Of a stretch of 64,000 nt of DNA, positions 24,024-35,215 are shown piece by piece (position 1 is the first letter of the stretch; each line of letters opens with the position of its first letter). The stretch is taken from the NCBI GenBank assembly GCA_020205615.1, contig CM035173.1:48660617-48724616 (forward strand). Reading direction: 5' to 3'. Below the pieces are notes generated by a model. It made no database searches and was not told where the DNA came from. It was given only the letters and a program-made list of their open reading frames with translations. The DNA comes from Panax quinquefolius. Taxonomy: Eukaryota > Streptophyta > Magnoliopsida > Apiales > Araliaceae. Position numbers and translations under genes: made by a program.

Positions 24024-25523
24024 CAAACTCATATTAAATATTTAATACTCTATTAATTTTATCATGCTAGAAGGCTTAACGCTCGATATTCCAAATATCT
24101 TTGAACGCTTAGGACTTAATATAAAAATTGAGGGGTTTGTTATTAATTTGTCTTCATCTTGTTTAGCGCAAGCATTTATATATATATATAAAATACGCAT
24201 ATATTATATTAATGAACATGCTAAGCATGTTTGTATAATAATATATATATATATATATATAAGCATGCACATATAGAATACTATATTCTACCGGATTGAT
24301 TATGGACTTTATTCTAGTTTCGTTCACTAGAGCCACCAAGTGAACCAAAAGGTCAAACCCTAGGGGTGCAAGAAATAATATTTAAATATAACTATTACAT
24401 TTAAACCCCTGCTCCATTACAAACGGGTCTTCAAGTGCCCTTGTTCCTTGATCTCCAATTTTTCAAAATTAATTCTAACTATTCCTATTACAAAACTATT
24501 TAAAATAAATAGAAACCTCGATCGCCAGAATCAAGGGAAGTACATAGAGGGAGATAGAATTTACATTAAGAAAAAAATTAGAGAAGACGAGGTACGCAGT
24601 AATTCCCATTTAATAAAAAACCCATACATTCATGCATCCAACTAAAATAAAATCCAATCATATCGGGTCAATAGTCCATAATCAATCCCATTTATTATCA
24701 TACACATCACCATACGCATCAATAAAAATAACATTCATCTTATGAATAATAAACATTTAATATATATATTGATATCATTTAATGGGCAAATTTAGTTAGT
24801 ATAAAATCTAATTTTGAATCAAAATAAACTCCTTTATTTTAATCCAAATTTAAATCAAAATAAAACTATTTTATTTTAATTTATCCAATTTTGAATAAAA
24901 TAAACTATTTTATTTTAATCAAAATCTTTAATCAAAATAAACTCCTTTATTTTAATTAATTATGGAATCCAATTCCATGTAATAAAAAAATCTTTAATTA
25001 AAATAAACTCTTTTATTTTAATTAATTATGGAATCCAATTCCATGTAAAAAAAAAATCTTTTATTAAAGGAAACACTTGATATTCTTTCCTATTCACAAA
25101 TAAACCTTTATTTTGAATAATATGAAATCTTATTTCATATCTAAATAAACTCCTTTATTTAAGGAAAATGGATTCTCTTTCCTATTCACAAATAAACTCT
25201 TTTATTTTTGAATAATATGAAATCTTATTTCATATCTAAATAAACTCCTTTATTTAAGGAAAAAAAATCCAATTTCAACTCCAATTAGTTATCATGGAAT
25301 CCAATTCCAACTCTAATTAGTTAGTTAAGAGAATGAAATTTAATTTTAAAATTTATTTTAAAAATAAACTTTTTATTTTTAATAAAATACTTTTTTTTAT
25401 TTTATTTAAATTAAAATAAACCTTTTATTTTAATTATAAAATTATTAAAATTAAAATAAAACTTTATATTTATAATATAAAATAAACTTTTATTTTAAAA
25501 TATAAATAAACTTTTTTATTTTA

Positions 25524-25618
<95 letters not shown>

Positions 25619-25756
25619 TTTAAAAAAAAATATATATTAAATTTGGCAACTATTAAAAATATATCGATTATATAGGCATAATTAAGAATATATATATATA
25701 TTATGTATGGCCATTTCTTATATATACGACGGTTTTTTATCAAGAAATTTTTCAAT

Positions 25757-25813
<57 letters not shown>

Positions 25814-26071
25814 TATATATTCATATCCTTGAACAAAAAAAAAAATTTGTTATTATTAAAAATTATAATTAAAAAGTTTCACCATTTAATTTTTTTATGA
25901 AAAAAAAAAAATTTTGGTTTCGATAATAAAAATTTTTTAAAATATTTTTTTTTTTTTTTTTTTTTTTATTTTATAAATTTTATACAATAAAATTATGCCC
26001 AATTAAATTGTTCTAAACACATATCAATATACATATTAAATTAAAACAATTAATAATTCGATAAAGGTTTG
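24024..26071 (-). other. C2 structured leader
   Basis: About 2 kb between gag and PBS with no coding content. 24780-25510 is a chain of short inverted repeats (AAATAAACTCCTTTATTT, TGGAATCCAATTCCA, ATATGAAATCTTATTTCATAT), then (TA)n tracts at 25527-25616 and 25760-25810 and a poly-T run near 25945-25970. The ORF at 25516-25836 is a frame through the TA repeats. Confidence 0.75.
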
Positions 26072-26084
26072 GGCTCGATGCCAT
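26072..26084 (-). promoter_or_regulatory. C2 primer-binding site (tRNA-iMet type)
   Basis: Minus-strand ATGGCATCGAGCC at the LTR edge. C1 and C3 read TGGCATCAGAGCC, so the CAG here reads CG. Confidence 0.75.
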
Positions 26085-27959
26085 CGTTAGGTTTGTAATA
26101 TTCAAGAACGCAATCAAATTGCATAAAAAAGCTAAGCGTGTAAAAATCGAGTTTAAAAAATTTTACAAACCATATACCCCGGATCACCCTTTATGCATAA
26201 TTATTAATTAAACGAAAAGATAATAAAAATAAATCATACCCTCAAGATCGAGCTTCCTCGTGTACAAGTTCACCTCCAAATCCTTTTCGCTCAACTTGAA
26301 TCCACCGGTTTGGTTCCTTCCTTTCGATCAACGTTAGCCACCCAAATGTTTGGCCTCTCAGAGGTGATCCACCAAGGAAGAATAAAATTCAAGAAGATGG
26401 GTGTTCGCTCAAACCCTAGTTTTTCTATCTCTATAGAAAAGGTGTACTTCCAACAATTGGAATTATTACGACGTTGTTAAAAAGTCAACAACCCATAATC
26501 ACCCATAATAAGACTCCTCTTATTTATAGATGTGGGCAACCCACCTTAACAATTAAGGAATTGGGTTTTATTTAATTAATTAAATTCTTTTAATTAATTA
26601 AGCTCCCTAATCTTATTAGGGATAATTAATTAAACTCCTTTAACTAATTTTCCTTCCTAATCCAATTAGAATAAATGAGAGTACTTATATTAAATTAATT
26701 CCTAAACTCTTTTAGAAATTAAAATAATAATAATTGTAATAATATTAATAAGACTCTCTTATTAATTTATATTTAATATTTCTAAAATATTAAATAATAA
26801 TATTAAGCTATTTAATTTATTCTATCACCATAGATTAAATTAAATATACTTAATATATTATTACGATTATGCCATTAACTTCTTAAATAATTATTCTTCC
26901 TTTTATGGTGTGACCCTTTTAGGTTCTCCATATTAAACCTATTGTGAATAAATCAATTAGAATAATTTAATCTTATTTAAATAAATAAATTAAACAATTA
27001 ATTTATTTAAATAAATAATATTTATTCTACAATAGGATAAGCCTCCCTAACAATCATCAACCACTTTCCAGATAATATAGATTTCAACATTAATCATAAA
27101 AGAACCTTTGAGTAAATAGTTACCGATAATTCAATCCTTCCACCATACAATGTCCCAATTAAATATAAGACATGGAATTATCACAAGTCTTATTTTATTT
27201 AATTATATGTATTTCGATCCTTAAATGCACAACTCCAAATAATGCAAATTAGAAACTCCTTTCTAATTTCATTTCGCCGCCAAGGACTACCGGGTTGTCA
27301 TTTATCGAATCACATAGACATTTCTTCTTTTATTAGAAGTGGTAGATTCTTTATCGATCATACATTATCTCCATGTACAACTTATTATACCCAAGCATAC
27401 CCTTTGATATACCCTAAGGGTCTTAAGGAATAAGTCAAAGTATAACTCATCATACACAAGATACTATGATGATCTCAAGTCCAAGGATTACTTCAGACTA
27501 CTATCACTACAGAATTCCTATCGACAGCAAATAAAACTCCATTAGGTATTCCTTAGCGAGCCAACGCTCAAAGTGAACTTATTCTCTAATAAGCACCTAC
27601 ATACTTGCTTTTAGTGTTCCACACAAATGATCATGAGATCAATCATCCTCATCCAATGAGCAAGCAACGATGTATCAATCTATCCGGATTCACTAATCCC
27701 CAATTTAGTAATCCAACGATTGGGAACTATTTTAGTTTTAAGCTTTCTAAGAATTTAGATCTCATTAGAATGATCATCATCATTATTCTAAAAGCATTGC
27801 TTAAAACTATGGGTTTATCACATATTATAAAACAAAGATCATGTAGATAATTAAAAGCCTTTAATAAATTAATACTTTTTATTAATAAATGAATAAGATT
27901 GTTACAAAGTATATGCTTTATCATCAAACATGATCGGGCTTGTGTGCATACTACTTTCA
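26085..27959 (-). repeat. C2 5' LTR
   Basis: 1875 bp, closely matching 18660-20536. Ends CTACTTTCA at 27959, where it abuts C1 internal sequence. Confidence 0.85.
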
Positions 27960-28586
27960 AGAGAGATACACTCCATAGCTCATCGACATGAGACATCTCT
28001 TGAGTTTGCCATGCTAAACGACTTTAGCATCAAATGAATATACGTTCCTTGGGTTAAGTCGAGCATCCTCTTAAATCTATCTATATAGATTTATATCCCC
28101 AATTAAGATACTCTTCCAAATCATTCGTGGAGGAATGTTTAGACAACTTTATCTTTACTGATTGTAGCATTGGTATGTTATTCCTCATCCGTAGTATATC
28201 AACATATAGTACTAGAAATTTCACGACGCTCCCACTAACCCTTTTGTACACACTAGAACTCTTACCTCATCGAATGTAACTCTGGATCATCATCTTCTAT
28301 GATGTGTACCTCATCATCATCATCTATGATGAATCCATACCTCCTAGGTATCTTGATACTATTCGATTTCTGATTCGATTTGTGGTACAATAATAGGTTT
28401 ATCTCTGAGTTCCTCTTATTTGACTTATAGTGTTTTGTGGTTCTTGAACTCTTCAAGATCTATTATCCTCCCACTAGCCCCTTCAATGATAAACGCCTTT
28501 GTCTTAGAAGGCAGCGTGTTTCATAACAAACACCTTTTGCTAAGTAGAATTATAGAACATATACCCTAAACTTACTTTAGGATGTC
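27960..28586 (-). pseudogene. C1 pre-RT linker joined to RT end
   Basis: C1 internal sequence starts here, cut by C2. The open piece 28456-28262 holds IPRRYGFIIDDDDEVHI and IIEDDDPELHS, the acidic linker that precedes RT in many plant copia polyproteins. It is followed within 75 bp by the remnant of the YIDD box region, so the RT core is missing exactly as in C2 and C3. RNase H, expected further left, is lost at the C2 junction. Confidence 0.65.
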
Positions 28587-30888
28587 CCACAAATCGACAC
28601 TTGTCAAATCTTGTCTCAAGCTTATCCTTTGAAACCTTTTTCACATAAGTTGGACAACCCTTATCTTAACATACTTAAGATTAGGAATCCTCCCTGTCCA
28701 TAACTTTTATGGAGTCTTAAATGAATTTTGAGGTTACCTTTTTCGTGAGATATCTGACCATTTCTAGGACATGATCCTAGAAGGATTTGGAATGTCGATA
28801 AAATCATTATGGACCGCACTATGTCCAACAAGGTACGATTTTTCATTCAGATACATCAATCAATTATTGCAGATCGGGATGTGTCCATTATGAGAAAACC
28901 ATTTGAGATGATCTAGAAACTTATTGCACAAGTATTTATTCCTTGATCTAATCAAAGAATCTTAATACTTTGCCAATTTGTTTCACTTCAATTCTTTGAA
29001 CCTTTCAAATAATTCACACTTGTATTCAACAAATACACACATTCAACTCTTTGAATGATCATCTCCTTTTCTTATACTAATTTGTTCAATATGCAAAATT
29101 ATTTTCATGTAAGTCAAGTATACAAAATTTATTAAGTAATATTCAGATTCTATACAAAACATTATTATTATAAATAGAACAACAATTGTTCTTAATTATA
29201 ATACCAAAGTTTTTATTGTCAACAATAAAATGGAAATAATGTTTCTAACAAGAATTGGAATACAATAACAACTTATTGACTTAATAGATTTGCTCGTAGG
29301 CAGTGCTAAACTATAAGTTTCTATGGCTAATGTTGCAACCTTTGCTTCATTTCCCACACATAGGATTACTTATATTTGTTTAGCTTTCTACTTCTGCTTG
29401 GTCCCTTCATAAATCTATATTTATGATAACCAAAGTCGGTATCCAATACCCAAGTAGAACCTTGACTTAAAGAAAAATTTATTTCAATCATGAACAAAAA
29501 GCAGATTATGCAAAACTTCACTAAGCTTCTTTGGTTAGCCTCTGCAAGATGCTTCTCGCAGATTTCTTTCCAATTGTCCAGACTTATTGCGGTGGAAGCA
29601 AACTCCTTTGCTATTCAGATCGCTTTTGTTCTTATTATCCTTTGTTTATGCCTTTCTATTTACCTTCTTTGAATCGTTCTTCTTTAGGAAGATCCTTTGG
29701 CCCCTACCGGTAAGACTTTGTTTTTCTTGGTTGGAAAGTCACTCTCAATATTTTCAACATGTTAAGCAAATCGTAGACCGATATCTAGCTTGTTCATATA
29801 AAAATTCACAACAATTGTGAAAGGAGTAGGGAGTGAGTGCAAGATCAAATCTTAGCTCAACTCTCCATCCATGACAAAACCCGGTTGTCCTAATTGATCA
29901 ATCAAATTGATTATGTTAAGAACCTTTTTATGCGTACTATAGTGCCATTGGCCATTCTAGATCGGAAGAGCTCCTTAGATATCGATATCTATCGGTCCTA
30001 CTTTCCTCACCATCAACTACTTGATGTGCGGGATTATAGTAGAAGCATCCATAGTTTCATGCCGTGTTTGAAGCTCGTTACTCATAGATGCGAGCATGAT
30101 GCATTGAGCCAGTTGTGCATCATCTTGCCACTTTTAAAAGTAGCAATCTCTTCCTCGAGGCATTATGTTCGCAACCATGCGCGAGGATAGGCGTATTAAG
30201 GACATAAGATAGCTTTTTAGCTATGAGAACTATTCTCAAATTCTTTAACCAATCTCTTTAATTCGGTTTGGTTAATTTAGCATTTAATATGCTTCGCAGT
30301 GATAGTAATTTTAGACATTGTAAAATTCTGTAAATGAATTTGTAATTAACAACATTTTAACATATATTCTTTTATTAATTACCAAAATAAATTAGGTCTT
30401 GTTTTAAATTGGTATCTCCCACTATTTTCTTCAAACTATATTACCCTCACTTATATAGTTCGGCAAAATCTAATTAAAGATTTGCTAGTGAGAATAAGGA
30501 TCCCATTTCAAATGTATATAGCCTTGTGGTGACACAACAAACTATATATAAATAAATAGGTATACAACTTTTGTCAATTACATCAACTATGCAACTCCTT
30601 GTATTTTGCCTCTTAGATTATTTTGATCAAGTGGTGGCACATCCGAATCAAAATTATCCAAGTTAAGTCCGACCTAGCACTCCATATATTCAAAAAAGAA
30701 AAATATCATCCTTGTGGTGACACAACAAAACAATATTGTTCAATTTTCTTTATAAGCATCAAATGTGATAAATTAACATCTTAAATACTTAATACTTGCC
30801 TTGTGGTGACACAACAAACTCATATTAAATATTTAATACTCTATTAATTTTATCATGCTAGAAGGCGACGTTCGATATTCCAAATATC
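28587..30888 (-). repeat. C1 internal tandem duplication, unit A
   Basis: 2.30 kb from CCACAAATC (28587) to the break in CCAAATATC (30888); the same sequence starts again at 30889. It covers integrase remnant (28600-28870 with TLLDIVRSIM and GCP..VKK blocks), protease (about 29450), gag (29560-30240) and the TTGTG/CACAA stem-loops (30523, 30713, 30801). Many CAG/CTG sites are altered relative to unit B. The ORFs at 28661, 29490-29820 and 29894 are fragments or shadows of gag/pol. Confidence 0.85.
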
Positions 30889-33200
30889 CCACAAATCTGT
30901 ACTTATCAAATTTTATCCCAAGCTTATCCTTTTGAAACCTTTCACATAAGTTGGACAACCCCTTATCTTAACATACTTAAGATTAGGAATCCTCCTTGTC
31001 TATAACTTTTATGGAGTCTTGGGGCCGAATTTTGAGGTTATCTTTTTCGTAGATATATAGCCATTTCTAGGGCATGACCCCAGAAGGATACTGGAATGTC
31101 AATAAAATCATTATGGACCGTACCATATCCAACAAGGTACGATTTTTCCTTTCAGATACATCAATCAATTATTGCGTATATGAGGCATCCATTATGAGAA
31201 AACTATTTGAGATGATCTAGAAACTCATTGCACAAGTATTCCTTCCTTGATCCGATCAAAGAATCTTAATACTTTGCGAATTTGTTTCATTTCTGAATTC
31301 TTTGAACCTTTCAAATAATTCATACTTGTATTTCATCAAATACAAACATTTAACTCTTTGAATGTTCATCTCCTTATCTTATACTAGTTTGTTCAATATG
31401 CAAAATTATTTTCACGTAAGTCAAGTATACAAAATCCATTAAGTGATATTCCAGTTCTATACAAAACATTATTATTATAAATAGAGCAATAATTGTTCTT
31501 AAATATAATACCAAAGATTTTATTGTACAACAATTAAATGGAAATAATGTTTCTAACGAGAACTGGAATACAATAATAACTTATTGACTTAATAGATTTG
31601 CTCGTAGGCAGTGCTAAACTATAAGTTTCTATGGCTAATGTAGCAACCTTTGCTTCATTTACCAGACATAGATTTACTTATCCTTTGTTTAGCTTTCTAC
31701 TTCTGCTTTGTCCCTTCATTAATCTATATTTATGATAACCAAAGCCGGTATCCAATTCCCAAGTATAATCTTGACCTAAAGAAAAATTTATTTTAAATCT
31801 TGAACAAAATTGTATTTATAACTGAAACTTCACTAAGCTTCTTTTGATTACCCTCTGCAAGATGTTTTTTGCAGTTTCTTTCTAGTGTTCAGGCTTATTG
31901 CAGTGGAAGCAAACTCCTTTGCTATCTGTATCAGTTTTGTTCTTATTATCCTTTGTTTTTGCCTTTATATTTACCTTCTTAGAATCGTTCTTCCTTTTAG
32001 AAGATCCTTTGGCCCCTACCAGTAAGACTTGGTCTTTCTTGGATGGAAAGTGACTCTCTACATTTTTCAACATGTTAAGCTAGTCAGCGAGGCTGATATC
32101 TAGCTTGTTCATATGAAAAATTCATAAAAATTATGAAAGAAGTCCGGGAGTGAGTGCAAGATCAAATCTTGACTCAACTCTCCATCTATGACAAAACTTA
32201 TTGTCCTAATTGTTCAATCAAATTGATCATGTTAAGGACTTTTGTCTTTACTGTAGTGTCATCGATCATTCTAGATCGGAAGAGCTCCTTAGATATCTGA
32301 TATCTATCAGTCCTACTTTTCTCACCATCAACTACTTGATGTGCAGGAATATAGTAAGAGCATCCATAGTTCCATGCTGACGCTGAAGCTCGTTACTAAT
32401 GGTTGCGAGAATGATGCATTGAGCTAACTGTTCATCATCTTGCTACTTTCTAAAAGTAGTAATGTCTTCCTCAGAGCCATTTTCTGCAACCATTACAGAG
32501 ATAGGCGTATTAAGGACATAAGATAGCTTTTTAGCCATGAGAACTATTCTCAATTTCCTTAACCAATCCGTTTAATACGGTCCAGTTAAATAACATCTAA
32601 TATGTTTCACAATGATAGTAATTTAGACATTATAAAATTCTGTAAATGAATTTGTAATTAACAACATTTTAGCATACATTCTTTTATTAATTACCAAAAT
32701 AAATTAGGTCTTGTTTTAAATTGGTATCTCCCACTATTTTTATCAAACTATACTACCCTCACTTATATAGTTCGACAAAATCTAATTAAAGATTTGCTAG
32801 TGAGAATAAGGATCCCATTTTAAATGTATATAGCCTTGTGGTGACACAGCAAACTATATATAAATAAATAGGTAGACAACTCTTGTCAATTACATCAACT
32901 ATGCAACTCCTTGTATTTTGCCTCTTAGATTATTTTGATCAAGTGGTGACACATCCGAATCAAAATTATCCAAGTTAAGTCCAACCTAGCACTCTATATA
33001 TTCAAAAAATAAAAATATTATCCTTGTGGTGACACAACAAAACAACATTGTTCAATTTTCTTTATAAGCATCAAATATGATAAAATTAACATCTCAAAGA
33101 ATTAAGATAAGCTTGTGGTGACACAACAAACTTATAATAATTAATTGATACTCTATTATTTTTATCATGCTAAAAGGCGACGTTCGATATTCCAAATATC
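30889..33200 (-). repeat. C1 internal tandem duplication, unit B
   Basis: 2.31-kb repeat of unit A in the same orientation, continuing into the normal leader after 33200. It includes the best-kept gag zinc knuckle in the window (next entry) and again three stem-loops (about 32836, 33024, 33114). It is diverged from unit A, so the duplication is not very recent, or one unit carries more base errors. Confidence 0.85.
31870..32560 (-). pseudogene. C1 gag (copia) with CCHC knuckle, unit B
   Basis: Copia-type gag remnant. The open piece 32073-31882 reads MLKNVESHFPSKKDQVLLVG, then a lysine-rich tail and GVCFHCNKPEH, the first part of a C-x2-C-x4-H-x4-C zinc knuckle that binds element RNA. Upstream, to 32560, lie blocks for a MANGT-like and an LSQDLIL-like segment with frame breaks. 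The matching gag in unit A (29560-30240) is more broken. Gag would assemble the virus-like particle in the cytoplasm. Confidence 0.7.
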
Positions 33201-33332
33201 TTTGAACGCTTAGGACTTAATATAAAAAATTTGAGGGGTTTGTTATTAATTTGTCTTATCTTGTTTAGCGCGAATGCACACAAATATATATATAATACGC
33301 GTTATATTAATTAACATGCGAAACATGTTTGC

Positions 33333-33375
<43 letters not shown>

Positions 33376-33514
33376 TAAGCATGCACATATAGAATACTAT
33401 ATTCTACCTGGATTGATTATGGACTTTATTCTAGTTTGGTTCACTAGAGCTACCAAGTGAACCAAAAGGTCAAACCTAGGGGTTCAAAAATTAATATTTA
33501 AATATAACTATTAC
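33201..33514 (-). other. C1 leader, part 1
   Basis: Continuation of the leader after the duplicated unit, with a (TA)n tract at 33336-33372 and the conserved block ending in GGTTCAC...CCAAAAGGTCAAACC. E3 interrupts it at 33515. Confidence 0.7.
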
Positions 33515-34224
33515 TGTGAGACCCCAAATTTTATGAAATAAAAGTATTTAATTTTCTTATAATTATTCTATTTAGTAAATGGTTAAAGTGATAAAAGGTT
33601 AAAGTTAAGGGTGATATGTGAATAAATTTCAAAGTAAACAAGTTGTCATAAAATAATCGGTGATAAAAGGATAGTAATATGCGTGGTTGCATAGTAGCAC
33701 ACGGTATTGATTATTGATGCTTACGTGAGAAGTCACTCAGTTATACTCAATTATTACTATAGTAATTGTTGCATCATATCTCTCATATTATTGATTCAAT
33801 TATTGTCACAGTATCATTTGCTTAATATGTTATATTATTAAATCAATAATTGAGACGACAACGTTATTCATATTATTATTTACAATATTGACAATGTCTA
33901 GAAGTTCTGTCAATGAGAGGTTAGGTCATCTAATTGCACGCCAATAGGGAGAAATCCTTATCGGAAAGCCCCCTCTTTCCTGGGAACGACCTAGTTGTTA
34001 AATATTGTGAGTTATAATATTAATGATGAATAAGTACGTGTTGATTAAAGATGAAATTAATAGTTTCATTGTGTGGGAATTATTAGTGATAGTGGAAATC
34101 GACATTTATTTCGATAATAATTGATGTCTGAAAGTTATATTGACCAATCGGTTAATTAACCAAATAATTGAGCAATTAATTGCTATTAATTCATATGCTT
34201 ATAACTATGTGTTCACATGTGTAC

Positions 34225-34480
34225 TATTAATTGACATAATTTACTATTAGGGGAGTTGGTGCAAGATTGATAATATCTTGCATGACTAAATTAAAAATGG
34301 AGGTATAGATGAAGGTACTATACTATAATTATTTTTTTCTCATGTTTAGAACTATTGAGTCACATGATTTACTATTGATTCACATGATTTACTATTAGGG
34401 GAGGTGGGGCAAGTTTGATAATACTTACAGGACTAAATTAAAAATGAAGAAAAAGAGGAAGGTATTATACTGTAATATTT
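34225..34480 (+). repeat. U3 tandem duplication in E3
   Basis: Two diverged copies of a block running from TTTACTATTAGGGGAG through GACTAAATTAAAAATG to an AAGGTA(C/T)TATACT tail, starting near 34241 and 34391. A counterpart pair is in E5 (about 60890-61110, inverted). Confidence 0.6.
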
Positions 34481-34734
34481 CGAGCCCCAAAATGTGCAAT
34501 TATTGAAACTATATTTTCCTATAAATAGAAGCTCATTCTTCATTCATTTTGCACCAATTCACTAAAGCTATAAAGCAATTATTATAGAGAGAAATTATAG
34601 AGAGAAAGGAGAATGGAAGTCTGCTACCTCACTATTCCAGTATCCAGTTTTCTTCTAAGGTAAGGGATATTATTATTATAGTAAGGGGTATTATTTCTTT
34701 CGTATTCATGAAGAAAGTTATTTCTTTTAATACT

Positions 34735-35215
34735 CGTAAGGGTTGTTATTCCATTCTTTATTATTCATTGGAATAACACATCTCTTGATCACCGCATGCA
34801 CGGTGAATTCTTACGTTATTCCATTCTTTATTATTACATTGGAATAACTTTTTTGAGGTCTATCGAATGCTCGGTGAATTCTTCCATTATTCCATTCTTT
34901 ATTATTCTATTGGAATAACACATGCATGCTGATCTATCGCATGCTTGGTGAATTCTTTTGGAATACGGTCTGTCGCATGCCTGGTGAATTCTTCTGTTAT
35001 TCCATTATTTATTATTCTGTTGGAATAACCTGTCTACGCGGACTACCGCATGCATGGTGAATTCTTCTGATATTCCATTCTTTTATTATTTTGTTGGAAT
35101 AACCTATCTATGTGGATTACCACATGAATGGTGAATGATCCTTTGTATTCATTCTTTATTAAATTGTGAAAATGATCTATCTACGTAGATTACCGCATGG
35201 CGGGTGAAAATCCAT
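34735..35215 (+). repeat. degenerate tandem repeat in E3
   Basis: About seven units of TTATTCCATTCTTTATTATT + TTGGAATAAC + a CGCATGC.TGGTGAATTC block, roughly 65-75 bp each. Same family as the arrays in E2 LTRs and E5. Confidence 0.75.

Larger units (their letters stand above)
18660..27959 (-). mobile_element. C2, Ty1/copia-type element
   Basis: Full-length 9.3-kb copia element on the minus strand: 3' LTR 18660-20536, polypurine tract, decayed pol and gag, long structured leader, PBS, 5' LTR 26085-27959. The LTRs are 1877 and 1875 bp. Its flanks do not match (CTTTA on the left, AGAGA on the right). The right flank is C1 internal sequence homologous to C2 position 21166, the left flank is C1 LTR, so it probably inserted in C1 and the left side was then deleted. 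Confidence 0.85.

Noticed and set aside
25516..25836. 106-codon ORF rich in IYIYIY
   Set aside because: It is a frame through (TA)n microsatellites.
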